Assembly: GCF_026013545.1 (NCBI RefSeq)
Contig: NZ_JAPDOG010000004.1
Coordinates: 186,001-250,000 of the forward strand
DNA from: Defluviimonas salinarum
GTDB lineage: Bacteria; Pseudomonadota; Alphaproteobacteria; Rhodobacterales; Rhodobacteraceae
DNA: 64,000 bases
Reading direction: 5' to 3'
Below, piece after piece: positions 8,238 to 16,212 of the stretch. Made by a program: the position numbers and the translations under genes. The notes under the pieces were generated by a model. That model did no database searches. It saw nothing but the letters and a program-made list of their open reading frames with translations, and was not told where the DNA came from. Positions within the stretch are counted from its first letter, which is position 1. Each line of letters begins with the position of its first letter.

Positions 8238-9542
8238 TCAGCCCTCCTCGGCAAGAATCGAGGGCTCGCGCCGCGCCACACAGCCGCCGCGCGGGCAGAT
8301 ACGGCAGGAGGGGCCGATCGACCGCTCGCCGCCGCGTTCCTCGGGTGCCGGCAGGATGAGCATCTGCGCCTCGACCACCTGCGGCCCGTCGAAGCCGCCG
8401 GGATGGCGCGGCTCGCTGAACGCGTAGGTCAGGAATCGCTGCGGCACCCGCCCCGCCATCTCGACCGCGGCGCGGATCGGCACCATCGGCCGCGCGAGCG
8501 CCTCGTAGAGCGGCCACAGGGGACAGGCCGCCCCGTGGCGCGGCAGCGCGAATCCCGGCGCGGGCCTGCGGAAGGTCAGCGTCCCCGAGGCGTCACAGGC
8601 GACAAGCCCGACCGGCGGCCCCTCACCCTCGGGCAGCGCCGCGAGCCGCCGGAACACCTGCGCGAGCCCCGCCCCCGTCGCCTGCGCCAGCGCCGCCGGA
8701 TCCGGCCCCACCTCGGCCAGCGCCCGCCGGAACCCGTCGAGCGGCAGCGCCACCGCGTCCGTGCGATAGCGCGCGATATGGGCGAGCGCGAGCTTGCGCG
8801 CCGCCCCGCTCGCCAGTTCCGGCACCCCGGCGATGAGCGTGTCGGCCTGCGGCGGATGGGCGCGTTCCAGCGCCGCGAGGTGATAGGCCGACTTCGCGAG
8901 CCAGGCCTCGACCTCCTCCTGCGGCGAGGAAAGCCCGGTCTCGCTCTCCTTCGTCGCATCGAGATAGGCCACGAGCGCGGCCGCCGCCTCGCTCAGACGA
9001 ACGCTGTCCTCGTAGACGTTCCGGTGGAAGCGCGCCCGCCACGCGGGGTCGATCTCCTCGGTCTCGGCCAGGATCGCCGCGGTCGAGCGCAGCGAGGTCA
9101 CCGCCGAGACCACCTCGTGCAGCGAGGCGAAGAGGAACGGGTCGTGCGCCATGCGCTCGTTGAGCGCCTCGACCGTGCGCTCAAGCGTACCGATCCGCGC
9201 CTGCACCGCCGCCAGAAGCGCGGCCCAGCCGGGGAAACGTCCGACGAATTCCTCGATCCGCGCGACCTCCGGCGTGGCCTCGCCGCCCGCCATGCCGGCC
9301 GCCGCCTCGCGCAGCCCCTCGAAGAGCGCGCTCTCGGCGCCCTCGGCCAGCGCCGCCTCCTCGACCCCGAGCGCATCGGCGAGCCCGGCGAGCAACTCCG
9401 CACCCACCCGGCGCCGGTTATGCTCGATGAGGTTGAGATAGGCCGGCGAGATGCCGACCGCCCGCGCCAGATCGGCCTGCTTCATGCCGATCAGCAGGCG
9501 CCGTTCCCGCACCCTCGTCCCGGTCAGTGCCGATCGTGCCAT
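8238..9542 (-). CDS. Short-chain acyl-CoA-responsive XRE regulator (ScfR/RamB type)
   Basis: This 434-residue regulator has an N-terminal XRE helix-turn-helix (about 8-65: MKQADLARAVGISPAYLNLIEHNRRRV). A long middle region and a C-terminal DUF2083-like domain follow, ending in the family's cysteine-rich signature SCRICPRGGC-VARREPS. The family includes RamB and ScfR, regulators of acetate, propionate and glyoxylate-cycle genes. In many Rhodobacteraceae the gene borders acetyl-CoA synthetase. Here the neighbours are a CrbS-like kinase and a receiver protein, which supports a shared role in short-chain acid sensing. The coding frame runs close to the response regulator start, about 120 bases apart. 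Confidence 0.88.
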   Translation of the reverse strand: MARSALTGTRVRERRLLIGMKQADLARAVGISPAYLNLIEHNRRRVGAELLAGLADALGVEEAALAEGAESALFEGLREAAAGMAGGEATPEVARIEEFVGRFPGWAALLAAVQARIGTLERTVEALNERMAHDPFLFASLHEVVSAVTSLRSTAAILAETEEIDPAWRARFHRNVYEDSVRLSEAAAALVAYLDATKESETGLSSPQEEVEAWLAKSAYHLAALERAHPPQADTLIAGVPELASGAARKLALAHIARYRTDAVALPLDGFRRALAEVGPDPAALAQATGAGLAQVFRRLAALPEGEGPPVGLVACDASGTLTFRRPAPGFALPRHGAACPLWPLYEALARPMVPIRAAVEMAGRVPQRFLTYAFSEPRHPGGFDGPQVVEAQMLILPAPEERGGERSIGPSCRICPRGGCVARREPSILAEEG

Positions 9543-9641
9543 GCGCTCCCCGCCGCGGCCGCGACGCCGCTCCGGCCCCGCGCTGCGAGTTTACAGCTTT
9601 CCCGAATGAGTTGATAGCGTTGCGCGCCGCTTTTCAGCGCA

Positions 9642-9818
9642 TCAGCAATTCGGCGGCGCGACGTCGAGCGTGCGCTCCACCACCGGCTTGCCGCCCGCGC
9701 AGGCAGTGAGCGGCGTCTTGTCGCGCGAACAGGCCGACAGCGCCGCGATCAGGCTCAGTCCGATGGCGGCATATCCGGCCGCCCGCATGCCCCGCCCTTG
9801 CTCCGTCGCTTTCGTCAT
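9642..9818 (-). CDS. Micro-lipoprotein A (58 aa precursor), paralogue of the next gene
   Basis: The precursor is 58 residues with a lipobox LSAC, so the mature protein would be only 29 residues: the lipid-anchored Cys plus 28. Cysteines lie at +10 and +28 after the lipobox Cys, and the protein ends DVAPPNC. The neighbouring gene has the same layout, including the terminal DVAPxxC. Two starts are possible: ATG at 9818 (MTKATEQGRG...) or ATG at 9788 (MRAAGYAA...), which alone still gives a full signal peptide. Location would be the outer or inner membrane facing the periplasm. The function is unknown. The paired free or disulfide cysteines suggest a redox or metal role, but that is speculation. 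Confidence 0.65.
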   Translation of the reverse strand: MTKATEQGRGMRAAGYAAIGLSLIAALSACSRDKTPLTACAGGKPVVERTLDVAPPNC

Positions 9819-9904
9819 CGCCGCCGCGTCCCTCGTTTCCGGTTCGTCCGAGATAGACCGCGAACCGGCGGCGAGGGCAAGCGAAAAGGCACCGCCCGCC
9901 GGCC

Positions 9905-10075
9905 TCAGCAGCCCACAGGCGCGACATCGGCCACGCGGGAGATGTCCGCCACGCCCTCCTCGCATTGCCCGATCGCCTGTTGCTGCGGTTCGCAGGCCGC
10001 AAGGCCGCCGATCATCGCACAAGCCAGAACCCCGAGGCGCAGGCCGCCCGCCAGTCTCGCCAGGATCAACGCCAT
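9905..10075 (-). CDS. Micro-lipoprotein B (56 aa precursor)
   Basis: The frame was found by reading the minus strand. A textbook Shine-Dalgarno AAAGGAG sits six bases before ATG 10075, followed by 56 codons. The product has a signal peptide with lipobox LAAC at 25-28 and then 28 residues ending DVAPVGC. Cysteines fall at +10 and +28 from the lipobox Cys, exactly as in micro-lipoprotein A 87 bases downstream, so this is a tandem duplication that has diverged. The same-strand arrangement suggests cotranscription. It is too short for most gene finders and I know no described family. Confidence 0.7.
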   Translation of the reverse strand: MALILARLAGGLRLGVLACAMIGGLAACEPQQQAIGQCEEGVADISRVADVAPVGC

Positions 10076-10203
10076 GTTCACTCCTTTCGTTCGCTCCCAA
10101 CCGCCGGACCGGCTCTCCGTCCCGGACTCCGGCCCGACACCACGCCGTTGCGCCAGAACCTTGCCAGTTCTGCCGCGCCCGGGCCCTGACGGCGATCAAC
10201 CGG

Positions 10204-10236
10204 AGAAAAAGAACGCGCGGGGCAGAGCCCCGCGCG
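10204..10236 (-). terminator. Rho-independent terminator of the pyrimidine ABC operon
   Basis: A perfect 10-bp stem CGCGCGGGGC/GCCCCGCGCG (10214-10223 and 10227-10236) with a 3-base loop is followed on the minus strand by TTCTTTTTC. It lies 27 bases after the stop of the substrate-binding protein, closing the operon that starts at hyuC. Confidence 0.85.
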
Positions 10237-10262
10237 CCATCTGTTCCGGTTCGGGCGAAAGG

Positions 10263-11246
10263 CTACTGCAGCGCCTTGTCGGTGATCTGGTGGGTCCAGG
10301 CCCCTTCCGGCGCCTTCGAGATCACCGGATCCGAGCCGCCGCCCAGCAGCGTCGCCACCGTCCGCTCGTAATCGGCCTCGTCCAGGGCCCCGTTCGACCC
10401 CGCGGTGAGCTTGGCGATCTCGCCCATCATCCGCTTCTGATGCGCCTCGGTCTGCGCCCCGGTCTCGTCGTTGTCGAGGACGATCATCGCCGCGTCATCG
10501 GGATTCTCCTCGGCCCATTTCCAGCCCTTCATCGAGGCCCGGACGAACCGCACGAGCTTGTCCTCGAAGGCCGGGTCCGCAAGCTTGTCCTCAAGCACAT
10601 AGAGCCCGTCCTCCAGCGTCGCCACGCCCTGATCCTCGTACTTGAAGGTCACGAGGTCACCCTCGCCGATCCCGGCATCGATGACCTGCCAGTACTCGTT
10701 GTAGGTCATGGTCGAGATGCAGGAGGCCTGCTTTTGCAGCAAGGGATCGACGTTGAAGCCCTGCTTCAGCACCTCGACCCCGTCCGCGCCACCCGTGGTC
10801 GGGATGCCGAGCTGGCTCATCCAGCTCAGGAACGGATACTCGTTGCCGAAGAACCAGACGCCGAGCGTATGGCCCTTGAAGTCGTCCGGGCTCGCGATCC
10901 CGCTCTCCTTGAGGCAGGTCAGCATCATGCCCGAGGACTTGAACGGCTGCGCGATGTTGACGAGCGGCAGCCCCTTCTCGCGCGCGGCGAGCGCGGCCGG
11001 CATCCATTCGACCGTCACATCGGCACCGCCGCCCGCGATCACCTGGGTCGGCGCGATGTCGGGCCCGCCCGGCTTGATCGTGACGTTGAGGCCCTCCTCC
11101 TCGTAGAACCCGTTCTCGAGCGCGACGTAATAGCCCGCGAACTGAGCCTGGGTCACCCACTTCAGCTGCAGGGTCAGGTCGTCGGCCGCCTGCGCCGCGC
11201 CGCCCCCGAACCCCGCGATCATCGCCGCGGTCAAGATCTTCTTCAT
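10263..11246 (-). CDS. NMT1/THI5-like ABC substrate-binding protein, pyrimidine/hydantoin importer
   Basis: This 327-residue periplasmic protein has a signal peptide (1-20, ending AAQA) and the NMT1/THI5 (ThiY-like) fold: LQLKWVTQAQFAGYYVALENGFYEEEGLNVTIKPGG at 26-61 and the GGADV segment. ThiY-type proteins bind pyrimidine-like compounds. Here the gene is last in an operon with two permeases, an ATPase, dihydropyrimidinase and an M20 carbamoyl hydrolase. The likely ligand is therefore uracil, thymine, dihydropyrimidine or a hydantoin rather than thiamine precursor. GGAGG lies near the ATG and a strong terminator follows. Family is clear; ligand is inference from context. Confidence 0.88.
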   Translation of the reverse strand: MKKILTAAMIAGFGGGAAQAADDLTLQLKWVTQAQFAGYYVALENGFYEEEGLNVTIKPGGPDIAPTQVIAGGGADVTVEWMPAALAAREKGLPLVNIAQPFKSSGMMLTCLKESGIASPDDFKGHTLGVWFFGNEYPFLSWMSQLGIPTTGGADGVEVLKQGFNVDPLLQKQASCISTMTYNEYWQVIDAGIGEGDLVTFKYEDQGVATLEDGLYVLEDKLADPAFEDKLVRFVRASMKGWKWAEENPDDAAMIVLDNDETGAQTEAHQKRMMGEIAKLTAGSNGALDEADYERTVATLLGGGSDPVISKAPEGAWTHQITDKALQ

Positions 11247-11265
11247 CTGTCCAACCTCCCTGTTG

Positions 11266-12117
11266 TCATTTCCGCCCCCTTTGCGAGGGATGCCAGAAGG
11301 TGACGGCCTTCTCGGTCGCCGCCACCAACCCGTAGAATGCCGACCCGGCCACCGCGGCCACCGCGATCTCGGCCCAGACCATGTCGAGCGCGAGCCGCCC
11401 GACCTCGGTCGAGATCCGGAACCCCATGCCGCGGATCGGCGATCCGAAGAACTCGGCCACGATAGCGCCGATCAGCGCAAGAGTCGTGGCGATTTTCAAC
11501 CCGTTGAAAACGAAGGGCATCGCCGCAGGAAGGCGCAGCTTGAAAAGCGTCTGCCAGTAGGAGGCCGAATAGGTCGCCATCAGGTCGCGCTGCATCCGCT
11601 CGGTCGCAGCCAGCCCCGCGACGGTGTTCACGAGCACCGGGAAGAACACCATCACGACGACGACGGCGGCCTTCGACTGCCAGTCGAAACCGAACCACAT
11701 GACGAGGATCGGCGCGATGCCGACGATCGGCAGGGCGGCGACGAAATTGCCCACCGGCAACAGGCCCCGCTGCAGGAAGGGCGAGCGGTCGATTGCCACC
11801 GCGGTCAGGAAGGCCGCGCCGCAACCGATGACATAACCCGACAGGGCGCCCTTGACGATGGTCTGCACGAAATCGCCCCAGAGAACCGGCACCGCCCCGG
11901 TGATGGTCTCCCAGATCGCGGAGGGCGGCGGCAGGATCACGCCCGGCACCCCGAGCCCGCGCACGATCCCCTCCCAGAGGACGAGCAGCGTCACCCCGAA
12001 GAGCGCCGGCACGAAGAACCGCACCACCTTTCGCCCCGCGAACCGGGAGCCCGCGAGCCGGGCATTCAGCGCCCAGGCCCCGAGCCAGAACAGGATCGCC
12101 CCCCAGAGCCAGCTCAT
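11266..12117 (-). CDS. ABC transporter permease, pyrimidine/hydantoin importer (subunit 1)
   Basis: This 283-residue BPD_transp_1 permease has about six or seven membrane helices. Its EAA-type loop (YSASYWQTLFKLRLPAAMPF) contacts the ATPase. The ATG at 12117 is chosen because it overlaps by four bases (ATGA) the stop of the preceding permease gene, and because the frame upstream of it is a shadow. It belongs to the NitT/TauT-like family of importers that work with NMT1-type binding proteins. It presumably pairs with the upstream permease as a heterodimer. Confidence 0.88.
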   Translation of the reverse strand: MSWLWGAILFWLGAWALNARLAGSRFAGRKVVRFFVPALFGVTLLVLWEGIVRGLGVPGVILPPPSAIWETITGAVPVLWGDFVQTIVKGALSGYVIGCGAAFLTAVAIDRSPFLQRGLLPVGNFVAALPIVGIAPILVMWFGFDWQSKAAVVVVMVFFPVLVNTVAGLAATERMQRDLMATYSASYWQTLFKLRLPAAMPFVFNGLKIATTLALIGAIVAEFFGSPIRGMGFRISTEVGRLALDMVWAEIAVAAVAGSAFYGLVAATEKAVTFWHPSQRGRK

Positions 12118-12977
12118 CGCGCCATCCCCATCCGCCGCAGGGTGCCGCGCTCGATCCCGCCGATGATCATTACCAGCCCCGCGGCAAGGATCGCCGCCGC
12201 GAACAAGGCCGCCCAGATCTGGATCGTCTGGCCGTAATAGCTCCCCGACAGGAGCCGCGCGCCGAGGCCCGAGGTGGCCCCCGCCGGCAGTTCCCCGACG
12301 ATCGCGCCGACGAGCGAAGCCGCGACCGAGACCTTGAGCGAGGCGAAGAGATAGGGCATCGAGGCGGGCAGCCGGAGCTTCCGGAGCGTGTCCCAGCCCC
12401 CCGCATTGTAGGTCTTCAGAAGATCGAGCTGCATCGCGTCGGGCGAGCGCAGCCCCTTCACCATGCCGACCACGACCGGGAAGAACGACAGATAGGCCGA
12501 GATGATCGCCTTCGGAATGAGCCCGGTGAGCCCGACCGAGGCGAAGACCACGATCACCATCGGCGCGATGGCGAGGATCGGGATCGTCTGGCTCGCGATC
12601 GCCCAGGGCATGACGCTCATGTCCATCGCCCGGTTGTGGACGATCCCGACCGCGAGCAGGATCCCGAGCCCGGTGCCGATCGCGAAGCCGACGAGCGTCG
12701 CCGAGAGCGTCACCCAGCCGTGGTAGACGAGGCTCCGCTTCGAGGTGACCTTCTGCCCCGCGAGCCCGTCCCAGAGCCCCTCGGCCACCTGGTGCGGCGC
12801 CGGCAGGACCGGCCGGTCCTGGTTCAGCGTGTCGGCCACGACCTCGCCGAAACTCACCTCGACCCCGGCCCGCGCCGCTTGGTCGTAGGTCCACTGACTG
12901 TTGAGCCAGACCGTCGCCGCGTACCAGAGCGCGACGATGGCCCCGAGCACGGCGAGGATGGGCAGAACCGACCTCAT
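12114..12977 (-). CDS. ABC transporter permease, pyrimidine/hydantoin importer (subunit 2)
   Basis: This 287-residue permease has an N-terminal helix (5-25) and a periplasmic stretch of about 60 residues. Five or so core helices follow with the loop LLKTYNAGGWDTLRKLRLPASMPYLF. It is paralogous to the permease it overlaps (ATGA). Two tandem hairpins and a diverged dispersed repeat separate it from the ATPase gene upstream, which may modulate expression within the operon. Confidence 0.88.
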   Translation of the reverse strand: MRSVLPILAVLGAIVALWYAATVWLNSQWTYDQAARAGVEVSFGEVVADTLNQDRPVLPAPHQVAEGLWDGLAGQKVTSKRSLVYHGWVTLSATLVGFAIGTGLGILLAVGIVHNRAMDMSVMPWAIASQTIPILAIAPMVIVVFASVGLTGLIPKAIISAYLSFFPVVVGMVKGLRSPDAMQLDLLKTYNAGGWDTLRKLRLPASMPYLFASLKVSVAASLVGAIVGELPAGATSGLGARLLSGSYYGQTIQIWAALFAAAILAAGLVMIIGGIERGTLRRMGMAR

Positions 12978-12991
12978 GCCCCCCGCCTCCT

Positions 12992-13019
12992 CTTCTTTTC
13001 GAAAATATCCTCGGGGGGA
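12992..13019 (+). repeat. Dispersed intergenic repeat, copy 5 (diverged)
   Basis: CTTCTTTTCGAAAATATCC followed by TCGGGGGGAG aligns with copy 3 over the A-rich half, while the GC core is changed. It lies between the ATPase and permease genes of the pyrimidine importer. Confidence 0.4.
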
Positions 13020-13060
13020 GTCCCGGGCCCCGTCCGGGACCGGGGGGCAGACAGCCCCCC
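13020..13060 (-). other. Two adjacent intercistronic hairpins
   Basis: GTCCCGG/CCGGGAC (13020-13026, 13034-13040) and a perfect GGGGGGC/GCCCCCC stem with a 5-base loop (13042-13060) lie between the ATPase stop and the next permease start. There is no U tract, so they look like attenuation or mRNA-stability structures rather than a full terminator. Confidence 0.55.
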
Positions 13061-13133
13061 GTCCACGGTCAAGACCGTCCCTACGCCGGCCGAAGACGTG
13101 CCATACACCTTGCCGACACTTCGCCGACCGCAG

Positions 13134-13940
13134 TCAGACCTCATCGCCATGCCCCGCCCTCAAGCCTTCCCGCACCCGGTGGGCGATCTCGATGAACTCC
13201 CGCGAATCGCGGATGTCGAGCGGCCGCTGCCTCGGCAGGGTCGACTCGATCACATCGGTGATCCGCCCCGGACGGGGGCTCATCACCACGATCTTGGTGG
13301 AAAGATAGACCGCCTCCGGGATCGAATGGGTGACGAAACCGATGGTCTTCTCGGTGCGCGCCCAGAGCTTCAAAAGCTCCTCGTTGAGCCGGTCCCGCAC
13401 GATCTCGTCGAGCGCCCCGAAGGGTTCGTCCATGAGAAGGATATCGGCATCGAATGCCAGCGCCCGCGCGATCGAGGCGCGCTGCTGCATGCCCCCCGAG
13501 AGCTGCCAGGGGAACTTCTTGCCGAAGCCCTCAAGGTCAACCAGCGCGAGCACCTTCTCCACCCGCTCCTTCTGCTCCGCCTTCGAAAACCCCATGATCT
13601 CAAGGGGAAGCTTGATGTTGCCCGCGATCGTCCGCCAGGGATAAAGCCCCGCCGCCTGGAACACATAGCCATAGGCCCGCGCCTGCCGCGCCGCATCCGG
13701 CTCCATGCCGTTGACGGTGAGCGTCCCTTCCGTCGGATGCTCCAGCGCGGCGATGGCCCTGAGGAAGGTGGTCTTGCCGCAACCCGAGGGCCCGATGAAG
13801 GAAACGAAATCGCCCTTATCGACCGTCAGATTGACATCCTTCAGCGCATGGACCGGACCGTCGCTGGTCTGGAAGGTCAGCCCCAGCCCCCGCGCCTCGA
13901 TCACGGTTCCGGCGGTTGTCGTGGTATCTTTCATGCGCAC
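13134..13940 (-). CDS. ABC transporter ATPase, pyrimidine/hydantoin importer
   Basis: This 268-residue cytoplasmic ATPase of the NitT/TauT family has Walker A GPSGCGKTT (about 52-60), signature LSGGMQQR, Walker B ILLMDEPFGALD and the switch His in FVTHS. It energises the two permeases downstream. Its start overlaps the end of a small membrane protein gene by ten bases. An alternative ATG two codons downstream is possible. The operon order is hydrolases, membrane protein, ATPase, permeases, binding protein. Confidence 0.9.
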   Translation of the reverse strand: MRMKDTTTTAGTVIEARGLGLTFQTSDGPVHALKDVNLTVDKGDFVSFIGPSGCGKTTFLRAIAALEHPTEGTLTVNGMEPDAARQARAYGYVFQAAGLYPWRTIAGNIKLPLEIMGFSKAEQKERVEKVLALVDLEGFGKKFPWQLSGGMQQRASIARALAFDADILLMDEPFGALDEIVRDRLNEELLKLWARTEKTIGFVTHSIPEAVYLSTKIVVMSPRPGRITDVIESTLPRQRPLDIRDSREFIEIAHRVREGLRAGHGDEV

Positions 13941-14440
13941 ATCCGCCTCACGTCAGCTTCCGGTTCGGAGCGATAGATCATGGTCGCCGCCAACGCGCTG
14001 GCCAAGGCGGAAACAGACCCGACTGCGGCGAATGCCGGGATACTGCGCTTCCAAGAATCAAATGCCCCGGCATCGGCCCAATCGGCGGCGAAAAAAGCAG
14101 CCCAGAAGCCAAAACCCGTGGCTGCCGCCGCGATCTGGGCCGCCCTGCGCCGCGACAGGCCGCGCGCCGTCGCGAAACGGAAGCATGCGCTCCAGAATGC
14201 GACCGCGATGGGAAAGGCGTAGGTCGCCTTGAGACCAATGAAAACGACAATCAGCGGCCCCCAACCAAAGACTGCCCAGGGAAGAAACAGGAATACACGC
14301 CCGATCTCCCCGGGACTTTGCCAAACAGTTATCAAAACAACGCACACGCTGTAGCCCAGAATGGAAAAGAACACCGAAGCGAACACCAGCCACACCAAGC
14401 GCGCGTCAAGCCCCCAGCGCATGCGGAAAGCCTTCATCAC
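13931..14440 (-). CDS. Four-helix membrane protein of the pyrimidine operon, function unknown
   Basis: The product is 169 residues with four predicted membrane helices (about 16-37, 50-75, 97-117 and 135-155). Its ATG overlaps the dihydropyrimidinase stop as ATGA and its own stop overlaps the ATPase start by ten bases. Translational coupling on both sides argues strongly that it is a real gene working with the operon. I recognise no family. It is less GC-rich than its neighbours, which may mark a later insertion into the operon. Confidence 0.7.
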   Translation of the reverse strand: MMKAFRMRWGLDARLVWLVFASVFFSILGYSVCVVLITVWQSPGEIGRVFLFLPWAVFGWGPLIVVFIGLKATYAFPIAVAFWSACFRFATARGLSRRRAAQIAAAATGFGFWAAFFAADWADAGAFDSWKRSIPAFAAVGSVSALASALAATMIYRSEPEADVRRMCA

Positions 14441-15891
14441 ACCCCGCTCGCCGGAATGCCGGTCCGCTTCACCGGACGCGGGCTCGTCAGCTCCTTCCAG
14501 CTCGACAGCGCCTTGTTGACCGGGTTGCCGGCCTCGCGGCGGACGAACTCGCCGTGGCCCTCGCGGGTCTCGACCTTGCCGTCGTTCACCGCGACCATGC
14601 CGCGGGTCAGCGTGTAGCGCGGCAAGCCCTTGACTTCATGGCCCTCGAAGACGTTGTAGTCGATGGCCGATTGCTGTGACTTGGCGCTGATCGTCTTCGT
14701 CCGCTCCGGATCCCAGACCACGATATCGGCATCGGCCCCGACAAGGATCGCGCCCTTTTTCGGATAGCAATTCAATATCTTGGCGATGTTCGTTGAGGTA
14801 ACCGCAACGAACTCGTTCGGCGTCAGCCGCCCGGTGTTCACGCCGTGCGTCCAGAGCATCGGCATCCGGTCCTCGAGCCCCCCGGTCCCGTTCGGGATCT
14901 TGGTGAAGTCGCCCACCCCGAAGCGCTTCTGCTCGGTCGTGAAGGCGCAGTGGTCGGTCGCCACCACCGAGAGCGAACCCGACATGAGCCCCGCCCAGAG
15001 GCTGTCCTGGTGTTTCTGGTTGCGGAACGGCGGCGACATCACCCGGCGGGCGGCATGGTCCCAGTCCTTGTTGAAATACTCGCTCTCGTCGAGCGTCAGG
15101 TGCTGGATCAGCGGCTCGCCCCAGACGCGCTTGCCCTGCATCCGCGCCCGCCGGATCGCCTCATGCGCCTCCTCGCAGGAGGTATGCACGACGTAAAGCG
15201 GTACCCCGGCCATGTCGGCGATCATGATCGCGCGGTTGGTGGCCTCGCCCTCCACCTGAGGCGGGCGCGAATAGGCATGCGCTTCGGGCCCGGTATTGCC
15301 CTCCTCCATCAGCTTGCGCTGCAACTCCGCCACGACGTCGCCGTTCTCGGCGTGCACCAGCGCGATGCCGCCAAGCTCCGCCAGCCGTTTGAACGAGGCA
15401 TACATCTCGTCGTCATTGACCATCAAGGCGCCCTTGTAGGCCATGAAGTGCTTGAAGGTGGTGATGCCCTCCTTCTCGATCACGCCCTTCATCTCGTTGA
15501 AGACCTGCTCGCCCCACCAGGTCACCGCCATGTGGTAGGAATAGTCGCAATTCGCCCGGCCCGACTTGTTGTGCCACATCTGCTTGGCATCAAGGAGCCC
15601 CTGCCCCGGCGACGGCAGCACGAAGTCGACGACCATCGTCGTGCCGCCCGCGAGCGCCGCTCGGGTGCCGCTCTCGAAATCGTCGGTGGAATAAGTGCCC
15701 ATGAAGGGCATCTCCAGATGCGTATGCGGATCGATCCCCCCCGGCATGACATAGCAGCCGGTGGCGTCGAGCACCGTGTCGCCCTTGAGGCCCTCTCCGA
15801 TCTGGGCGATCTTCCCGCCCTCGACCAGCACGTCGGCCTTGTAGGTCAAATCGGCGGTGACGATGGTGCCGTTCTTGATGACTGTGGTCAT
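14437..15891 (-). CDS. hydA: Dihydropyrimidinase / D-hydantoinase
   Basis: This 484-residue amidohydrolase opens the dihydrouracil or dihydrothymine ring to N-carbamoyl-beta-alanine (or the methyl analogue), step two of reductive pyrimidine degradation. The metal-binding HTH motif is at His56/His58 (GIDPHTHLEMP), the carbamylated bridging Lys153 lies in FMAYKGALM, and HAENGD and ATDHCAFT carry further ligands. The length is typical for the family. GGGAGG lies eight bases before the ATG. It follows the M20 hydrolase and a DUF1963-like gene on the same strand. Hydantoin activity is also possible for this family. Confidence 0.95.
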   Translation of the reverse strand: MTTVIKNGTIVTADLTYKADVLVEGGKIAQIGEGLKGDTVLDATGCYVMPGGIDPHTHLEMPFMGTYSTDDFESGTRAALAGGTTMVVDFVLPSPGQGLLDAKQMWHNKSGRANCDYSYHMAVTWWGEQVFNEMKGVIEKEGITTFKHFMAYKGALMVNDDEMYASFKRLAELGGIALVHAENGDVVAELQRKLMEEGNTGPEAHAYSRPPQVEGEATNRAIMIADMAGVPLYVVHTSCEEAHEAIRRARMQGKRVWGEPLIQHLTLDESEYFNKDWDHAARRVMSPPFRNQKHQDSLWAGLMSGSLSVVATDHCAFTTEQKRFGVGDFTKIPNGTGGLEDRMPMLWTHGVNTGRLTPNEFVAVTSTNIAKILNCYPKKGAILVGADADIVVWDPERTKTISAKSQQSAIDYNVFEGHEVKGLPRYTLTRGMVAVNDGKVETREGHGEFVRREAGNPVNKALSSWKELTSPRPVKRTGIPASGV

Positions 15892-15912
15892 GATCTTGCC
15901 TCCCGCATTCCT

Positions 15913-16212
15913 TCAGTAACTGACCAACCGAGAGTGCGTCTCAAAGCAGCCGTAGCATACGAACACTTGAATCAAGCCGCAGTCCGCTAAGTCAAATTCG
16001 TCTCCTGGGGCGTCCAACTGACCGAAGAACGTCATCTCGTCGCGACAGCCCCGGCAAATCGGCCATACTTCGTCTTGTATCGCGGCGGGATCGCCTCCGA
16101 GCTGATGCCGCTTTCCGATCTCACGGCCCGCCCATTTGTACCCTATTCCCCCCGCGGCCGGCTCGTCTGGCTCGGCGACAAGCCGAAATCTGGGTATGTA
16201 GCGCCGACTCAC
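15913..16212 (-). CDS. DUF1963-like zinc-ribbon protein hidden in the pyrimidine operon
   Basis: This 99-residue protein starts at GTG 16212, whose GTGA overlaps the TGA stop of the M20 hydrolase gene, with GGAGG about seven bases upstream inside that gene. It contains two CxxC pairs, CRGC (53-56) and CYGC (86-89), around MTFFGQLDAPGDEFDLADCG, the pattern of the zinc-ribbon half of DUF1963-type proteins. It ends 21 bases before the dihydropyrimidinase start. The frame remains open far upstream through the M20 gene, but that part is a shadow. The function is unknown. Placement between the two hydrolases suggests a chaperone, metal-handling or regulatory role, which is inference. Confidence 0.7.
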   Translation of the reverse strand: MSRRYIPRFRLVAEPDEPAAGGIGYKWAGREIGKRHQLGGDPAAIQDEVWPICRGCRDEMTFFGQLDAPGDEFDLADCGLIQVFVCYGCFETHSRLVSY

